DNA of 64,000 nucleotides. It comes from Flavobacteriales bacterium (GTDB lineage: Bacteria; Bacteroidota; Bacteroidia; Flavobacteriales; BACL11). The translations under genes were made by a program, and so were the position numbers. Of this stretch, positions 1 through 8,802 are shown one piece after another. The notes under the pieces are model-generated. The model did not search any database, was not told the origin of the DNA, and saw only the letters and a program-made list of their open reading frames with translations. The stretch spans positions 12,988 to 76,987 of the forward strand of contig NZWA01000041.1 of NCBI GenBank assembly GCA_002697505.1, read 5' to 3'. How positions within the stretch are numbered: the first letter of the stretch is position 1; every line of letters begins with the position of its first letter.

Positions 1-1628
1 TCTTTAATAGGAACTTTAATATGTGTGTCTGGGGGCGCGGATGCGGTAAGACTTTTATCGCATCCGTGTACTGTTTTTTACAATGCATCTTCGAGCCGAA
101 TACAAAAATCCTTATAGCTGGCCCGACATTTCGTACTGCTAGATTTATATTTCAAAACCTTGAAAAGATAGTAGAGACTAAGGGCGCAGAGCTGCTAGCT
201 CAAGCTTTCGGGGCTAAATCTAAACGTAACGATCAGTTCGAATGGAGGATAAACGGCGGAAGCATCACAGCGATTCCTTTGAGCGGCGAAAAGATTCGTG
301 GTTTCCGTGCGAACATTCTTGTACTTGACGAGTACCTGCTATTACCAGAAGAGACTATTAAAACAGTTCTTATGCCGTTCTTGGTTGCACCGCAAGACAT
401 GGCAGAAAGAATTAGAGTTAGAGAAATAGAAGACTCTTTAATCAAGAACGGTAAGATGGAAGAAAAAGATAGGATGGTGTTTGAAAACAAATCAAAAATG
501 ATAGCGCTATCTTCTGCAAGCTACAGTTTCGAGAATCTTTATAAAACATACAAAGAGTGGATGGGTAATATCTACTCCGATGATATGCTTGATTCTAAAT
601 ATTTTATATCTCAAATGGGGTTTGACTCTGTTCCAGAAGATATGATTGATAAAACTGTTATTGAAGAAGCTCAATCAGGAGGTAGTTCTAACTCTTCTTT
701 CCAAAGAGAATATAGAGCGCAATTTACAGACGGAAGTGATAGTTATTTTAGCGCAAAAAAGATGCACGAGTGCACTGTGCCGGACGGAGAAGCCCCGCAC
801 ACTTTAATTGCTGGCAATCCAGAAAAAGAGTACATACTTGGTATAGACCCTAGTTTTAGTAATAGCCCTAGCTCTGATTATTTTGCGATGTCGCTTATTG
901 AGTTAGATGAAGACTCTTATACTTTAGTTCATTCATACGCTGTCGCAGGAGGCGATCTAAAAAATCATATCAAATATCTTTTTTACTTATATAAAAATTT
1001 TAATATCAAGATGATAATTATTGATAATGCTGGATATCAATTTATCGATAGTGCTAATGAGTCTGAAATATTTAGAGAAGCTGGGTTAGAGATTAAGTTT
1101 TTTGACTTTAATACAGAAAAACAAGGCGTGGCTTACGATCAAGAACTTAAAAAAGTTAAAAGAACTTACAGCCCCAAAGACAACGTAGTTTGTTTTAAGC
1201 AAGTGTTTAGTTCTGATTTTTTAAGAAACGCTAATGAATACTTACAATCTTGCATAGATCATAAGAAAATATTTTTTGCTTCTAGAACTGCTGCATCGGG
1301 AAGCTTCTTCTCAAGGTTGTCATCCACTAAGATACCGCTAAAGCTAACTCACTTTAACGATATAGGAGAAATGATAGAAACTCAGGATGACTTGATCTAT
1401 CAAACTAAGAAACAATGCGCGCTAATTGAAGTTAAGTCTACCGCAAAAGGTACGCAAAGTTTTGACCTGCCACAACATCTTCGTAGGAGCAACTCTGCCA
1501 ATCGCGCAAGAAAAGATAATTACACAACATTAATGTTAGGCAATTGGGCAGTGAAAGCATATAATGATATGAGGAATGTAAAAGTTGAAGAAGTTAACGC
1601 GACTTTTGTTCCAAGAATGATTGATTAA
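1..1628 (+). CDS. terL: Terminase large subunit (TerL), 5' partial
   Basis: This is the ATP-driven DNA-packaging motor with a headful or site-cutting nuclease. The frame is open to the left edge, so the first Met at base 21 is almost certainly internal: the Walker A motif GRGCGKT begins only four residues after it, whereas terminases carry 40 or more residues before that motif. Numbering from that Met, Walker B (ILVLDE) lies at residues 99-104 and a coupling-type SSAS motif near 164. The RNase H-like nuclease has acidic residues in ILGIDPS (about D276), IIIDNAG (about D335) and the DIGEMIETQDD stretch around 447-457. The stop is followed by a GTGTAAT motif and then the portal gene, the usual TerL-portal order. 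A small terminase subunit, if present, lies outside the window. Confidence 0.93.
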   Translation, partial: FNRNFNMCVWGRGCGKTFIASVYCFLQCIFEPNTKILIAGPTFRTARFIFQNLEKIVETKGAELLAQAFGAKSKRNDQFEWRINGGSITAIPLSGEKIRGFRANILVLDEYLLLPEETIKTVLMPFLVAPQDMAERIRVREIEDSLIKNGKMEEKDRMVFENKSKMIALSSASYSFENLYKTYKEWMGNIYSDDMLDSKYFISQMGFDSVPEDMIDKTVIEEAQSGGSSNSSFQREYRAQFTDGSDSYFSAKKMHECTVPDGEAPHTLIAGNPEKEYILGIDPSFSNSPSSDYFAMSLIELDEDSYTLVHSYAVAGGDLKNHIKYLFYLYKNFNIKMIIIDNAGYQFIDSANESEIFREAGLEIKFFDFNTEKQGVAYDQELKKVKRTYSPKDNVVCFKQVFSSDFLRNANEYLQSCIDHKKIFFASRTAASGSFFSRLSSTKIPLKLTHFNDIGEMIETQDDLIYQTKKQCALIEVKSTAKGTQSFDLPQHLRRSNSANRARKDNYTTLMLGNWAVKAYNDMRNVKVEEVNATFVPRMID

Positions 1629-1637
1629 GTGTAATTT
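1629..1637 (+). promoter_or_regulatory. GTGTAAT motif upstream of portal
   Basis: GTGTAATTT directly follows the TerL stop and lies 18 bases before the portal ATG. It is one member of a set of about 14 similar sites in this window. Promoter function is inferred from the repetition alone. Confidence 0.5.
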
Positions 1638-1646
1638 AAAGTTAAA

Positions 1647-3575
1647 ATGGCAGTTAAGAGAAAAGCTAAGAACGAAAACACCGCTAACGAACCACTAATG
1701 GCTGGCGGAGATTTGATTGAGACTGTCGCTTCTACTAGATCGCGGCGCAACAAGGCTGGATCTATTGAACGGACCGATAGATATAGAAACATTGATGATG
1801 GCATAATCCCGTTCAGGTACTCCCAAGGAGTAACAAATAATTCTAGCCTAGATATTAGAGACACTATAGTTTTGTGTCAGAAAGCTTACTATAATTTTTC
1901 TGTTTTTAGAAATACTATCGATCTAATGACAGAGTTCTCTATGAGCGACATCTATTTTACTGGAGGGAGTAAAAAAGCAAAAGATTTTTTTGATGCTCTT
2001 TTAAAAAAAATAAATATTAATAATTTACAAAGTAAGTTCTTTAGAGAGTATTACAGATCTGGTAATGTTTTCATCCATAGATTTGATGCAAATGTTACTC
2101 AGTCGGACGTAACTAGAATGACTCAAACTTTTGGGCTCACTTCGAACGCATCTTTTACAATACCTGCTAGATACATAATTTTAAACCCTGCTGATATACA
2201 GATTTCAGGTAATATAACTTTTGCAACCGGAGAGTTCAGAAAGATACTTTCGGACTATGAATTAGAAAGACTTCGCAACCCAAAAACAGAAGAAGATAGA
2301 CAAGTATTAGAAAGTCTAGACCCAGAAGCCATAAAACAGATTAAAGGCCAAGGGGGCAGAAAGCCCGGATATAATGCGGTATCTATTCGCCTACCTATGG
2401 ACAAAATGACCGCTGTTTTTTACAAGAAGCAAGACTATGAACCTTTCGCGGTACCGATGGGCTATCCTGTTTTAGAGGACATTAACTGGAAACAGGAAAT
2501 GAAGAAGATGGATATGGCTCTAACTAGAACCACGAATCAATCTATTCTTCTCGTTACTATGGGGACAGAGCCTGAAAAAGGCGGAGTGAATCAAAAGAAT
2601 CTTCTGGCTATGCAGAAGCTATTTGAAAATGAGTCTGTAGGACGTGTTCTTATTTCTGATTATACAACTCAAGCAAAATTTGTTATTCCTGATATCGCTG
2701 GTATTCTTGATCCTAAAAAATATGAAGTATGTAATCATGACATACAAATGGGGTTAAACAACATTCTGTTAAGTGATGAGAAGTTTGCTAACTCTAGCAT
2801 CAAAGTGCAGGTGTTTATGGAAAGACTTAACGAAGGTAGAAAAGTTTTTATCCATGACTTCCTAATGCCGGAGATAAAAAGAATCTCTAAGGAGATGGGC
2901 TTCAAAAACTATCCTACTCCTAACTTCGAAGACTTAGATCTAAGAGATAATTCTGTTTACGCAAGAGTTTATAGCAGGTTAATTGAACTAGGAGTACTAA
3001 CACCAGAAGAAGGTATACAAGCCATCGAATCTGGACGTATGCCAACTATGGAAGAATCTGTGGAATCTCAGCAAAAATTCAGAGTGTTAAAAGACGACGG
3101 ATTGTACGAGCCAGTCTTAGGTAATAAACCTCCAAAAGAATTACCAAAAGATAAAGCTAAACCAGTGCCTCAACCCAAAGGCAGACCTGAAGGCACTGGC
3201 AGGCCAAAAGAAACAGACACTAAAAACCCTATTGGGTTAACTGCAAACAAACAAACTAGATTTAGTTTAAGTAAGGTAAGAGATAATTTAAATTTAGCGG
3301 ACAAACTTAATTTAGAAGTTGAAGCTTCACTTAGACAGCTACATAATCGCAAAAGATTAAATAAAGGTCAAAAAGAAATAGCTCAACAAATTTCTAACAT
3401 TGTTATACATAATGAGGACCCAGAAAACTGGTTAGCTAAAGCTGGTAGATACGCTGCTGAACCGATAGATAGAAATGAGGAAAGAGTAAAAGAAATACAG
3501 TCTATTGCTTACGAGCATCAAGTAGATGATTTTCTAGCTGGTATACTTTATTGCAGTAAGTATGATGGAGACTAA
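1647..3575 (+). CDS. Portal protein
   Basis: This 642-residue protein would form the dodecameric ring at the capsid vertex through which DNA enters and leaves. It follows TerL and has portal-like features. An N-terminal basic, disordered segment (residues 1-50) is followed by an alpha/beta core with the typical pattern around REYYRSGNVFIHR (about residues 130-142). Next come ARYIILNP and a clip/stem region with repeated amphipathic helices (KKMDMALTRTTNQSILLVTMG). The C-terminus is Lys/Pro-rich (about 500-540), then helical, and may contact DNA or scaffold. Its stop overlaps the next start by one base (TAATG), so translation is probably coupled. The assignment rests on position and pattern rather than an invariant catalytic motif. 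Confidence 0.85.
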   Translation: MAVKRKAKNENTANEPLMAGGDLIETVASTRSRRNKAGSIERTDRYRNIDDGIIPFRYSQGVTNNSSLDIRDTIVLCQKAYYNFSVFRNTIDLMTEFSMSDIYFTGGSKKAKDFFDALLKKININNLQSKFFREYYRSGNVFIHRFDANVTQSDVTRMTQTFGLTSNASFTIPARYIILNPADIQISGNITFATGEFRKILSDYELERLRNPKTEEDRQVLESLDPEAIKQIKGQGGRKPGYNAVSIRLPMDKMTAVFYKKQDYEPFAVPMGYPVLEDINWKQEMKKMDMALTRTTNQSILLVTMGTEPEKGGVNQKNLLAMQKLFENESVGRVLISDYTTQAKFVIPDIAGILDPKKYEVCNHDIQMGLNNILLSDEKFANSSIKVQVFMERLNEGRKVFIHDFLMPEIKRISKEMGFKNYPTPNFEDLDLRDNSVYARVYSRLIELGVLTPEEGIQAIESGRMPTMEESVESQQKFRVLKDDGLYEPVLGNKPPKELPKDKAKPVPQPKGRPEGTGRPKETDTKNPIGLTANKQTRFSLSKVRDNLNLADKLNLEVEASLRQLHNRKRLNKGQKEIAQQISNIVIHNEDPENWLAKAGRYAAEPIDRNEERVKEIQSIAYEHQVDDFLAGILYCSKYDGD

Positions 3576-5026
3576 TGTCAAGGATAATTTACAACGCGGA
3601 AGGTCTTTTTGTAGGACCATCGGGTTCTAACTTCCTAGATTATGTAGGAGGAGAACCTCACGACAGTTACGCTAATCCTTTAACCACTCACAACTTAATA
3701 AAACAGATAGACAGAGTGCAAGCTTTGTCGTATGACATATCTGTTCCTCATACTCAAGTTACGCAATTTAATACTAGGTCTGTTGTAAGTAGGCCTATAA
3801 TAAATGCGCCTGAAGTAAGTTTTTCTTTTTCGTATCTTGTTTCAGATGTATCTAACGAAGCTAAGATGGGGCTATATGTAAACTACGCACAGTTTGAAGA
3901 GCCCTACTCAGGCTCACCTTTCTTTTCTAACAATACTGGGCAAAGTCTGATATCAGGGTTTGCGGCAGAAGACGAAACTAATAAACAACATTATCAAGAG
4001 GGGACCTCTGACCCTTATTTTCCAAATCAATCTTTTAGAGACAAAAAAAATTACTACCTTGCAGTCAGGTCAGATAAAGAAGATTTATATACTGGAACTA
4101 ATTTAGAGGACTTGACGAAAAGAGATAATCAAGACTTTGTAGACACTGATGCGCCAAATCATAATTTAATATCTTTTGGTCGCTGCTATATGAACTCATA
4201 TTCCACAGAAGCTTCTGTGGGAGATTTTCCACTAGCGAATGTTTCTTTTGTAGCTGAGAATGTTATGTTTGAAACTAGCGGTAGCGGTTTTTTAAGCCCT
4301 ATGATAGAACCTAAAAGTGGCAATCAATTTAACAATTTAAATTCTGTCTTGCCCAAAAGGCAAAGCAGAAACCCTATATCTGTTGTCCGACCGGGAGATA
4401 TAAATTTTACTACTGATTCTTTTTCTGGGCTGGGCGTTGATTTTGCTAATCTACATTTAGAATCTTATGTTATATCATTCGATATACCTAGGGGGGCAGA
4501 AGCTAATTTAGGGCACAAGTTTCCTATTAGCAGAAAAGTAAATTTTCCCGTGCCTGTTCAACTAAGCATCAATGGAATCGTTGAGAACATGAGTTCGGGA
4601 TCTTTAATAGATTTAGTTAATCTAAACCAAGATTATGATTTCTCTATAACTTTAAGTATGCCTAGAAATTGTGACACTCCATCTACTGGAGAGCCGATAC
4701 AGGCAGGTAGCACTACATTTGAAAACAGAGATGACCCTTTAATCAAATATTCTTTTAATAAGGCCAAGCTAGACGCTTTTAATTACGACACGGCTATTGG
4801 TGATAATAAAAATTTCTCAGCTTCTTTTAGCACAGAGCTAGACCCAGATGATTTAACCAGAGGGTTTTTTATTAGCGGGCTTTTAGGGGACAGAAAACTA
4901 GAAGACTTTCACCTACTAGAGACAACTGATGCCATGGACGGCGGCACAGGAGACTTTGAAAGGTTCCATTTAGAACTAGAAGAATCTAATGGATTGTTGG
5001 TAGACAACTACATACCATTGTACTAA
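3575..5026 (+). CDS. Second tail tube-like protein (paralogue of the major tail protein)
   Basis: This 483-residue protein is clearly homologous to the major tail protein encoded at 42493-43734. Shared landmarks in the same order are an IIYNAEGLFVG-type N-terminus, the segments KQIDRVQALSYD and SFSYLVSDVSNE, and then SYSTEASVGDFPLA. These are followed by RPGDI, FPISRKVNFPVPVQLS, LIDLVNLNQDYD and a C-terminal IGDNKNFSASFST. It is about 70 residues longer, mostly through an insertion after YVNYAQFEE (about residues 105-150). It sits between the portal and a fibre gene, about 37 kb from its paralogue. Possible roles are a minor tube subunit, a tail-terminal ring, or a distal-tail or neck adaptor with the tube fold. 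The homology is read directly from the sequence; the role is not known. Confidence 0.8.
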   Translation: MSRIIYNAEGLFVGPSGSNFLDYVGGEPHDSYANPLTTHNLIKQIDRVQALSYDISVPHTQVTQFNTRSVVSRPIINAPEVSFSFSYLVSDVSNEAKMGLYVNYAQFEEPYSGSPFFSNNTGQSLISGFAAEDETNKQHYQEGTSDPYFPNQSFRDKKNYYLAVRSDKEDLYTGTNLEDLTKRDNQDFVDTDAPNHNLISFGRCYMNSYSTEASVGDFPLANVSFVAENVMFETSGSGFLSPMIEPKSGNQFNNLNSVLPKRQSRNPISVVRPGDINFTTDSFSGLGVDFANLHLESYVISFDIPRGAEANLGHKFPISRKVNFPVPVQLSINGIVENMSSGSLIDLVNLNQDYDFSITLSMPRNCDTPSTGEPIQAGSTTFENRDDPLIKYSFNKAKLDAFNYDTAIGDNKNFSASFSTELDPDDLTRGFFISGLLGDRKLEDFHLLETTDAMDGGTGDFERFHLELEESNGLLVDNYIPLY

Positions 5027-5029
5027 AAA

Positions 5030-5038
5030 GTGTATAAT
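5030..5038 (+). promoter_or_regulatory. GTGTATAAT motif upstream of fibre gene
   Basis: GTGTATAAT lies 25 bases before the ATG at 5055. It reads as an extended -10 element (TG-n-TATAAT type) but no matching -35 box is seen. AGGA at 5043-5046 could be the ribosome binding site. Confidence 0.5.
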
Positions 5039-5054
5039 AATATAGGAATAAGGA

Positions 5055-7772
5055 ATGCCAAATAAAAAGATATCTCAGCTTTCTACGATTTCTCCGGTAC
5101 CAACTGGAGGGCTTATGCTCGTTTCTAATGGTGGGGTTAGTAGGAGCGCGACAGTAAAAGATGTTGCAGAGGCTATAACTGACTCTGTTACTACGTTTAC
5201 AGGCATGTCCGACACTCCAGATGCCATCAGCGGAAATATGTTTGTCGTTGGCAATCCCGGAGGAACAGAATTAATTTTTACAAAAAACCTAAATTTAGGA
5301 ACAGGAACTTTTGTAGAAACTTCGCAGACTGGTGATTTTATAGATACTTCAGACACCGGGAACTTTCTTTTCGAATCATCGCTTTCTGGAACATATTCTA
5401 CACAGTTTGACGTAACAGCAGCCGGTGGAAAGTATTTGATTAGCGAAGTGACCGCAGGTAGTCACACAACTACAACACAAGTCCAACAATTACAGATAAA
5501 CTTACAAAGGGGCAACACTTATAAATTTAGAACAGATTCTAGTACAAACGGTCATCCTTTTATTTTTGTCACCGAAGGGTTAGGCGGTGGATATACTTAC
5601 GAGTACACTTCGGGTATTACCAACTCTAGGGCTCAAAATGGAACTGCTCTATATTTCAGAGTGCCTCAGTCTGCCCCCAGTAATTTATTCTATCAATGCG
5701 GCGTTCATTCAAACATGGGCGCAAGAGTAAATATATATGACAATACAGGTAACCTAGTCGACACTTCTATGACTGGGTCATTTTTAACTTCGGCAAACAC
5801 AGGTATTTTAATCGGAACGAATCAAACTGGAGACTTTTTAACTTCAGCGAACACAGGAATACTTGTAGGCGTCAATCAAACAGGCGATTTCGTAAGCACT
5901 TCTATCACGGGAAATATTTTAGTCGGTAAGGAAGAAACAGGAGTTTTTCCAACGGGCGAAGGTACTAGTGGTTATTTCGCAAAGTGGATAGAATCTGGAG
6001 TCTTAACCACAGGGCTGGTATTAGAAGACAGCGCAAGTTTTCACCCCTATATTGATAAAAATTTAGGTAAGTCAAATAAGAGGTGGGGCAGGCTTTTTTG
6101 CAAAACTGTAGATGCTGTAAATGATGGATTTACTTTCATAGAATCAGAAACCACTAGCGCTACAAGCAGGGCAGTTGTTAGGTCTGTAAATAGCGATGGA
6201 AACTATTTAAATTTAAGAGCTGCTTCTACGGGAGATTCAACTTTAAATATCGGGTCAGGTCACTACGCTATTTATGGCACGCAGTCTGGCAAGAAGATGT
6301 TTATAGGTAACCAACAAGATATAAACTTTCACGCTTCTTCTCAATCTATAACTAGCAGCGGTATTTCTTTTATAGCACAATTTTTAAAGACTGGGCATAT
6401 AAAACTAAATGAAAAAGTAACTTTTAGTGACGCCTATACATTTCCAACAAGCGATGGGTCTGCGAAAAATTTCTTGGCTACGGACGGAGCTGGCAATATA
6501 TCATTCTCTGGAGCAGCAGGTATAACGGGTGGCTTAGCAGCATCTTTCATAGAGCTTGACGACACGCCTTCTTCACTAGGATCTGCCGGGCAAGTCGTGA
6601 CAGTAACCGCAGACGGTACAAGCTTAACTTTTTCTGGTATTAGTCCTGCAGGCGGAGATGCTTTCACAGGAAACTTTTTAGATTCATTAACAGATACTCC
6701 ATCCACTTATGCTGGTAATGCTGGTAGTATCGTAGTTGTTAAGACTGGTATTGATGGATTAGAGTTTAAGGCTTCTGGAGATTTCGTTGGTGCTTCTGAG
6801 ACTGGAAATTTTGTAGACACAGCTTCTACAGGAATCTTAGTTGGCACTAATCAAACTGGCGAGTTTGTAGATAAAACTACAACGGGGAGTCTTTTGGTTG
6901 GCATTAACATGACAGGAAACCTTGTTAACACTGCCATGACAGGAAGTCTGGTAAGCACAAGCATGACAGGGAATAGTTTGTTAGGCTCAGATTTTTCGGG
7001 GACAATTACAAGTCAGGTTGATTCTGGTATATACTCAGATTACTCTGCGGAATATAATGTTAACATAAACACTAGCGCAAACGCTATAGAAATTATAGAA
7101 ACTAGTCCTTTAAATTCTGGCCAGCGTGAAGTTTTAACTAAACCAGAATTAGTCTTACATAAAGGGAACACTTACAAATTTAATATTACAGGCGGAACTG
7201 GAGTATTTTTTGGAATATCTACAGGACTGAATGAATATAGTAACGTTGCTTTATTTAACTCTGGCCAAGACGAAGTAGGCGTCGCTAAAGGTATAACAGA
7301 AAGCTACTTTTTCAGAGTCCCACAAGATGCACCTAAGTACTTGGCTTACAATGCCTTTAGTACAAGGACGCCTTCCATAGCTGGCCATGGTCTTAATAAT
7401 ATGGGAAATCTTATTAAGACTTCAGATGACGCAGTAAAGGTTATAAGCGGTGTTCATTCTGGGATACATTGGGACAGCGGAAATATTCAGTACGTTACTA
7501 TAGGCACCGGGTCCTCTGTCCCTAGTAGCGTAGATTTTTTATTCCATAACGTAAAAGAAGGTGAAACACTTAAGATGTACATTCAGAATAAGCATACTTC
7601 TGAAATGAACTGCAACTTTGTGTCAGGCAGCCCTAATCAAGTATTTGCTCCTACTACAGCAAACGGCGATAACGTCTTCCCAACAGTAGGTGCTGGCAAG
7701 ACTAATTTCTACGAGTTCACAAGAATACATACTGGTATATTTGTTCAGTATAATACAGGTTACATTTACTAA
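5055..7772 (+). CDS. Tail fibre-like virion protein with cupredoxin-like domain
   Basis: This 905-residue extended protein resembles phage fibres or appendages. The N-terminus (PNKKISQLSTISPVPTGGLML) is the kind of adaptor seen on many fibre proteins. Residues about 110-230 form a cupredoxin-like domain with a complete type-1-copper-like ligand set: H167 (NGHPF), C215, H218 and M221 ([10 protein letters not shown]). Many short TGNFVDT / TGILVGT repeats follow, typical of beta-helical or triple-stranded shafts. A central domain contains DNNLG-like KRWGRLF (about 340-350). A second cupredoxin-like segment at about 660-785 keeps the GNTYKF and YFFRVPQDAP landmarks but lacks the Cys. The next gene starts on the same base as this stop (TAATG). 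Copper binding is inferred from motif spacing only. Confidence 0.75.
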   Translation: MPNKKISQLSTISPVPTGGLMLVSNGGVSRSATVKDVAEAITDSVTTFTGMSDTPDAISGNMFVVGNPGGTELIFTKNLNLGTGTFVETSQTGDFIDTSDTGNFLFESSLSGTYSTQFDVTAAGGKYLISEVTAGSHTTTTQVQQLQINLQRGNTYKFRTDSSTNGHPFIFVTEGLGGGYTYEYTSGITNSRAQNGTALYFRVPQSAPSNLFYQCGVHSNMGARVNIYDNTGNLVDTSMTGSFLTSANTGILIGTNQTGDFLTSANTGILVGVNQTGDFVSTSITGNILVGKEETGVFPTGEGTSGYFAKWIESGVLTTGLVLEDSASFHPYIDKNLGKSNKRWGRLFCKTVDAVNDGFTFIESETTSATSRAVVRSVNSDGNYLNLRAASTGDSTLNIGSGHYAIYGTQSGKKMFIGNQQDINFHASSQSITSSGISFIAQFLKTGHIKLNEKVTFSDAYTFPTSDGSAKNFLATDGAGNISFSGAAGITGGLAASFIELDDTPSSLGSAGQVVTVTADGTSLTFSGISPAGGDAFTGNFLDSLTDTPSTYAGNAGSIVVVKTGIDGLEFKASGDFVGASETGNFVDTASTGILVGTNQTGEFVDKTTTGSLLVGINMTGNLVNTAMTGSLVSTSMTGNSLLGSDFSGTITSQVDSGIYSDYSAEYNVNINTSANAIEIIETSPLNSGQREVLTKPELVLHKGNTYKFNITGGTGVFFGISTGLNEYSNVALFNSGQDEVGVAKGITESYFFRVPQDAPKYLAYNAFSTRTPSIAGHGLNNMGNLIKTSDDAVKVISGVHSGIHWDSGNIQYVTIGTGSSVPSSVDFLFHNVKEGETLKMYIQNKHTSEMNCNFVSGSPNQVFAPTTANGDNVFPTVGAGKTNFYEFTRIHTGIFVQYNTGYIY

Positions 7773-8200
7773 TGTCCTACAGGAGATACGCAGGAGATAA
7801 GTTTATAGGTCCAACTGGGATAGATAATTTCCCAACTGACGTGGCCGATGGTGCTACTCTTACTACAACAGGAGTTGCTTCCGCAGAGTACGGTCAATAT
7901 ATAAAAGCTGGCGGAGTATGGAGAAAACTAACAGAATCTGAGTTTGTTCAACTTACTGGAACTACTAGCAGTCAAACCAGCACCATAACCCTAACTGGAC
8001 TAAGCAGCATTTACGACATTAGAGGAGTGTATTCTGGTCAGGGAGCTTTTGAATCTAGTTCTCAAGTAAGATGTTTTGTGGGAGGCGTTTTGCAAAATCC
8101 CGCTAATTATAACTTAGAACAAGTTGGTAGTATTTCTAATATAGTGTTCGACCATGACGTTCTTTCTGGCGTTAGAACTCAAGTTCTCTATCATATTTAG
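7772..8200 (+). CDS. Small virion-associated protein, unknown function
   Basis: This 142-residue protein is translationally coupled to the fibre gene upstream (one-base TAATG overlap). The N-terminus (RRYAGDKFIGPTG) resembles the short leader found on several fibre-attached proteins. The rest is Ser/Thr/Gly-rich and predicted beta, ending in a segment with the pattern vRCFVGGVLQNPANYNLEQV. That pattern recalls the VsvnGllQ.P.tDY domain repeated in the giant fibres at 19470 and 28541. A head-of-fibre or fibre-tip accessory protein is the likeliest role. No catalytic motif is visible. Confidence 0.55.
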   Translation: MSYRRYAGDKFIGPTGIDNFPTDVADGATLTTTGVASAEYGQYIKAGGVWRKLTESEFVQLTGTTSSQTSTITLTGLSSIYDIRGVYSGQGAFESSSQVRCFVGGVLQNPANYNLEQVGSISNIVFDHDVLSGVRTQVLYHI

Positions 8201-8220
8201 GCCGTGTAATAGATTTTGGT

Positions 8221-8427
8221 ATGAAAGCACTTTCAGGCAAAAAAACTTACTTTACCGCTGGTGCAGCGGTTTTGACGGCTCTCGGCGCATATTTCGCTGG
8301 AGAGGTAGATCTGCAGACAACTATATCTGCTCTTTTCGCATCGCTAATGGCTATTTTCCTTAGAAAAGGAATTACTTCCGAGGCTAAAAAGGCCGCGGCC
8401 CCAGCAGAAGAAAAGCCAGCAGAGTAA
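8221..8427 (+). CDS. Holin candidate (small membrane protein)
   Basis: This 68-residue protein has a short basic N-terminus (KALSGKKT), two hydrophobic segments (about residues 9-25 and 31-47) and a charged Ala/Lys/Glu tail. The size, topology and position directly before two spanin-like genes fit a holin that would permeabilise the inner membrane. Similar small proteins are common in marine phages and are often left as hypothetical membrane proteins. Its stop overlaps the next start by one base. No endolysin gene is recognised beside it, which weakens the assignment. Confidence 0.5.
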   Translation: MKALSGKKTYFTAGAAVLTALGAYFAGEVDLQTTISALFASLMAIFLRKGITSEAKKAAAPAEEKPAE

Positions 8428-8639
8428 TGTCTTGGCTCAAGTCTATCTTAGCTATACTTGGTTCTCTGTTCAAAGTAATAGATAAAAAAACTTTGTCTTA
8501 CGAGGAAAAAGTAGATAAGATAAATAGAGACAAGAAGGAACAAATAAAAGATGATTGGAAAGATACTCAAAACGAAATTGATCGTGCCTTTCGCGCTGCT
8601 AAGTCTCGCAACAGGATGCAAGACAGCAAAACCGAATAG
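8427..8639 (+). CDS. i-spanin candidate (Rz-like)
   Basis: This 70-residue protein has an N-terminal hydrophobic helix (about residues 3-18, WLKSILAILGSLFKVI) followed by a highly charged, probably coiled-coil region rich in Lys, Asp and Glu. This is the layout of an inner-membrane spanin subunit anchored by its N-terminus. A lipoprotein gene begins inside its 3' half in another frame, the arrangement seen for Rz/Rz1. It is shorter than most i-spanins, and sequence identity to known Rz proteins is not evident, so the call rests on topology and overlap. Confidence 0.45.
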   Translation: MSWLKSILAILGSLFKVIDKKTLSYEEKVDKINRDKKEQIKDDWKDTQNEIDRAFRAAKSRNRMQDSKTE

Positions 8640-8799
8640 TAATATTTCCATTCCTCAAGTTCCTCAAGATATAGTCCAGAGGTTGATGACTCACCCTCAA
8701 ATTGATAAAGCTTGGGAGCATGTTCCAGAATTTACTCGTGATGTATTAAAAACAATTTCAGATCAATCTGCAGAGATTGAGCTTCTGAAAACTAAATAA
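8551..8799 (+). CDS. o-spanin candidate lipoprotein, overlapping the upstream gene
   Basis: This 82-residue protein has a lipoprotein signal: basic MIGKILKTK, hydrophobic LIVPFALLSLA, and then a TGC lipobox with the modified Cys at about residue 23. The mature part has a Pro-containing stretch (ISIPQVPQDI) and a helix ending in a possible coiled coil. It would sit in the inner leaflet of the outer membrane and bridge to the i-spanin to fuse the membranes at lysis. The start is supported by GAAGGAA at 8534-8540, ten bases before the ATG. The first 89 bases overlap the preceding gene in the +1 frame. A generic phage lipoprotein is the alternative. Confidence 0.55.
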   Translation: MIGKILKTKLIVPFALLSLATGCKTAKPNSNISIPQVPQDIVQRLMTHPQIDKAWEHVPEFTRDVLKTISDQSAEIELLKTK

Positions 8800-8802
8800 A
8801 TT

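Noticed and set aside
8154..8363. Alternative frame of 69 residues over the holin candidate
   Set aside because: No signal or family features, and it conflicts with a coupled gene that has clear membrane segments.
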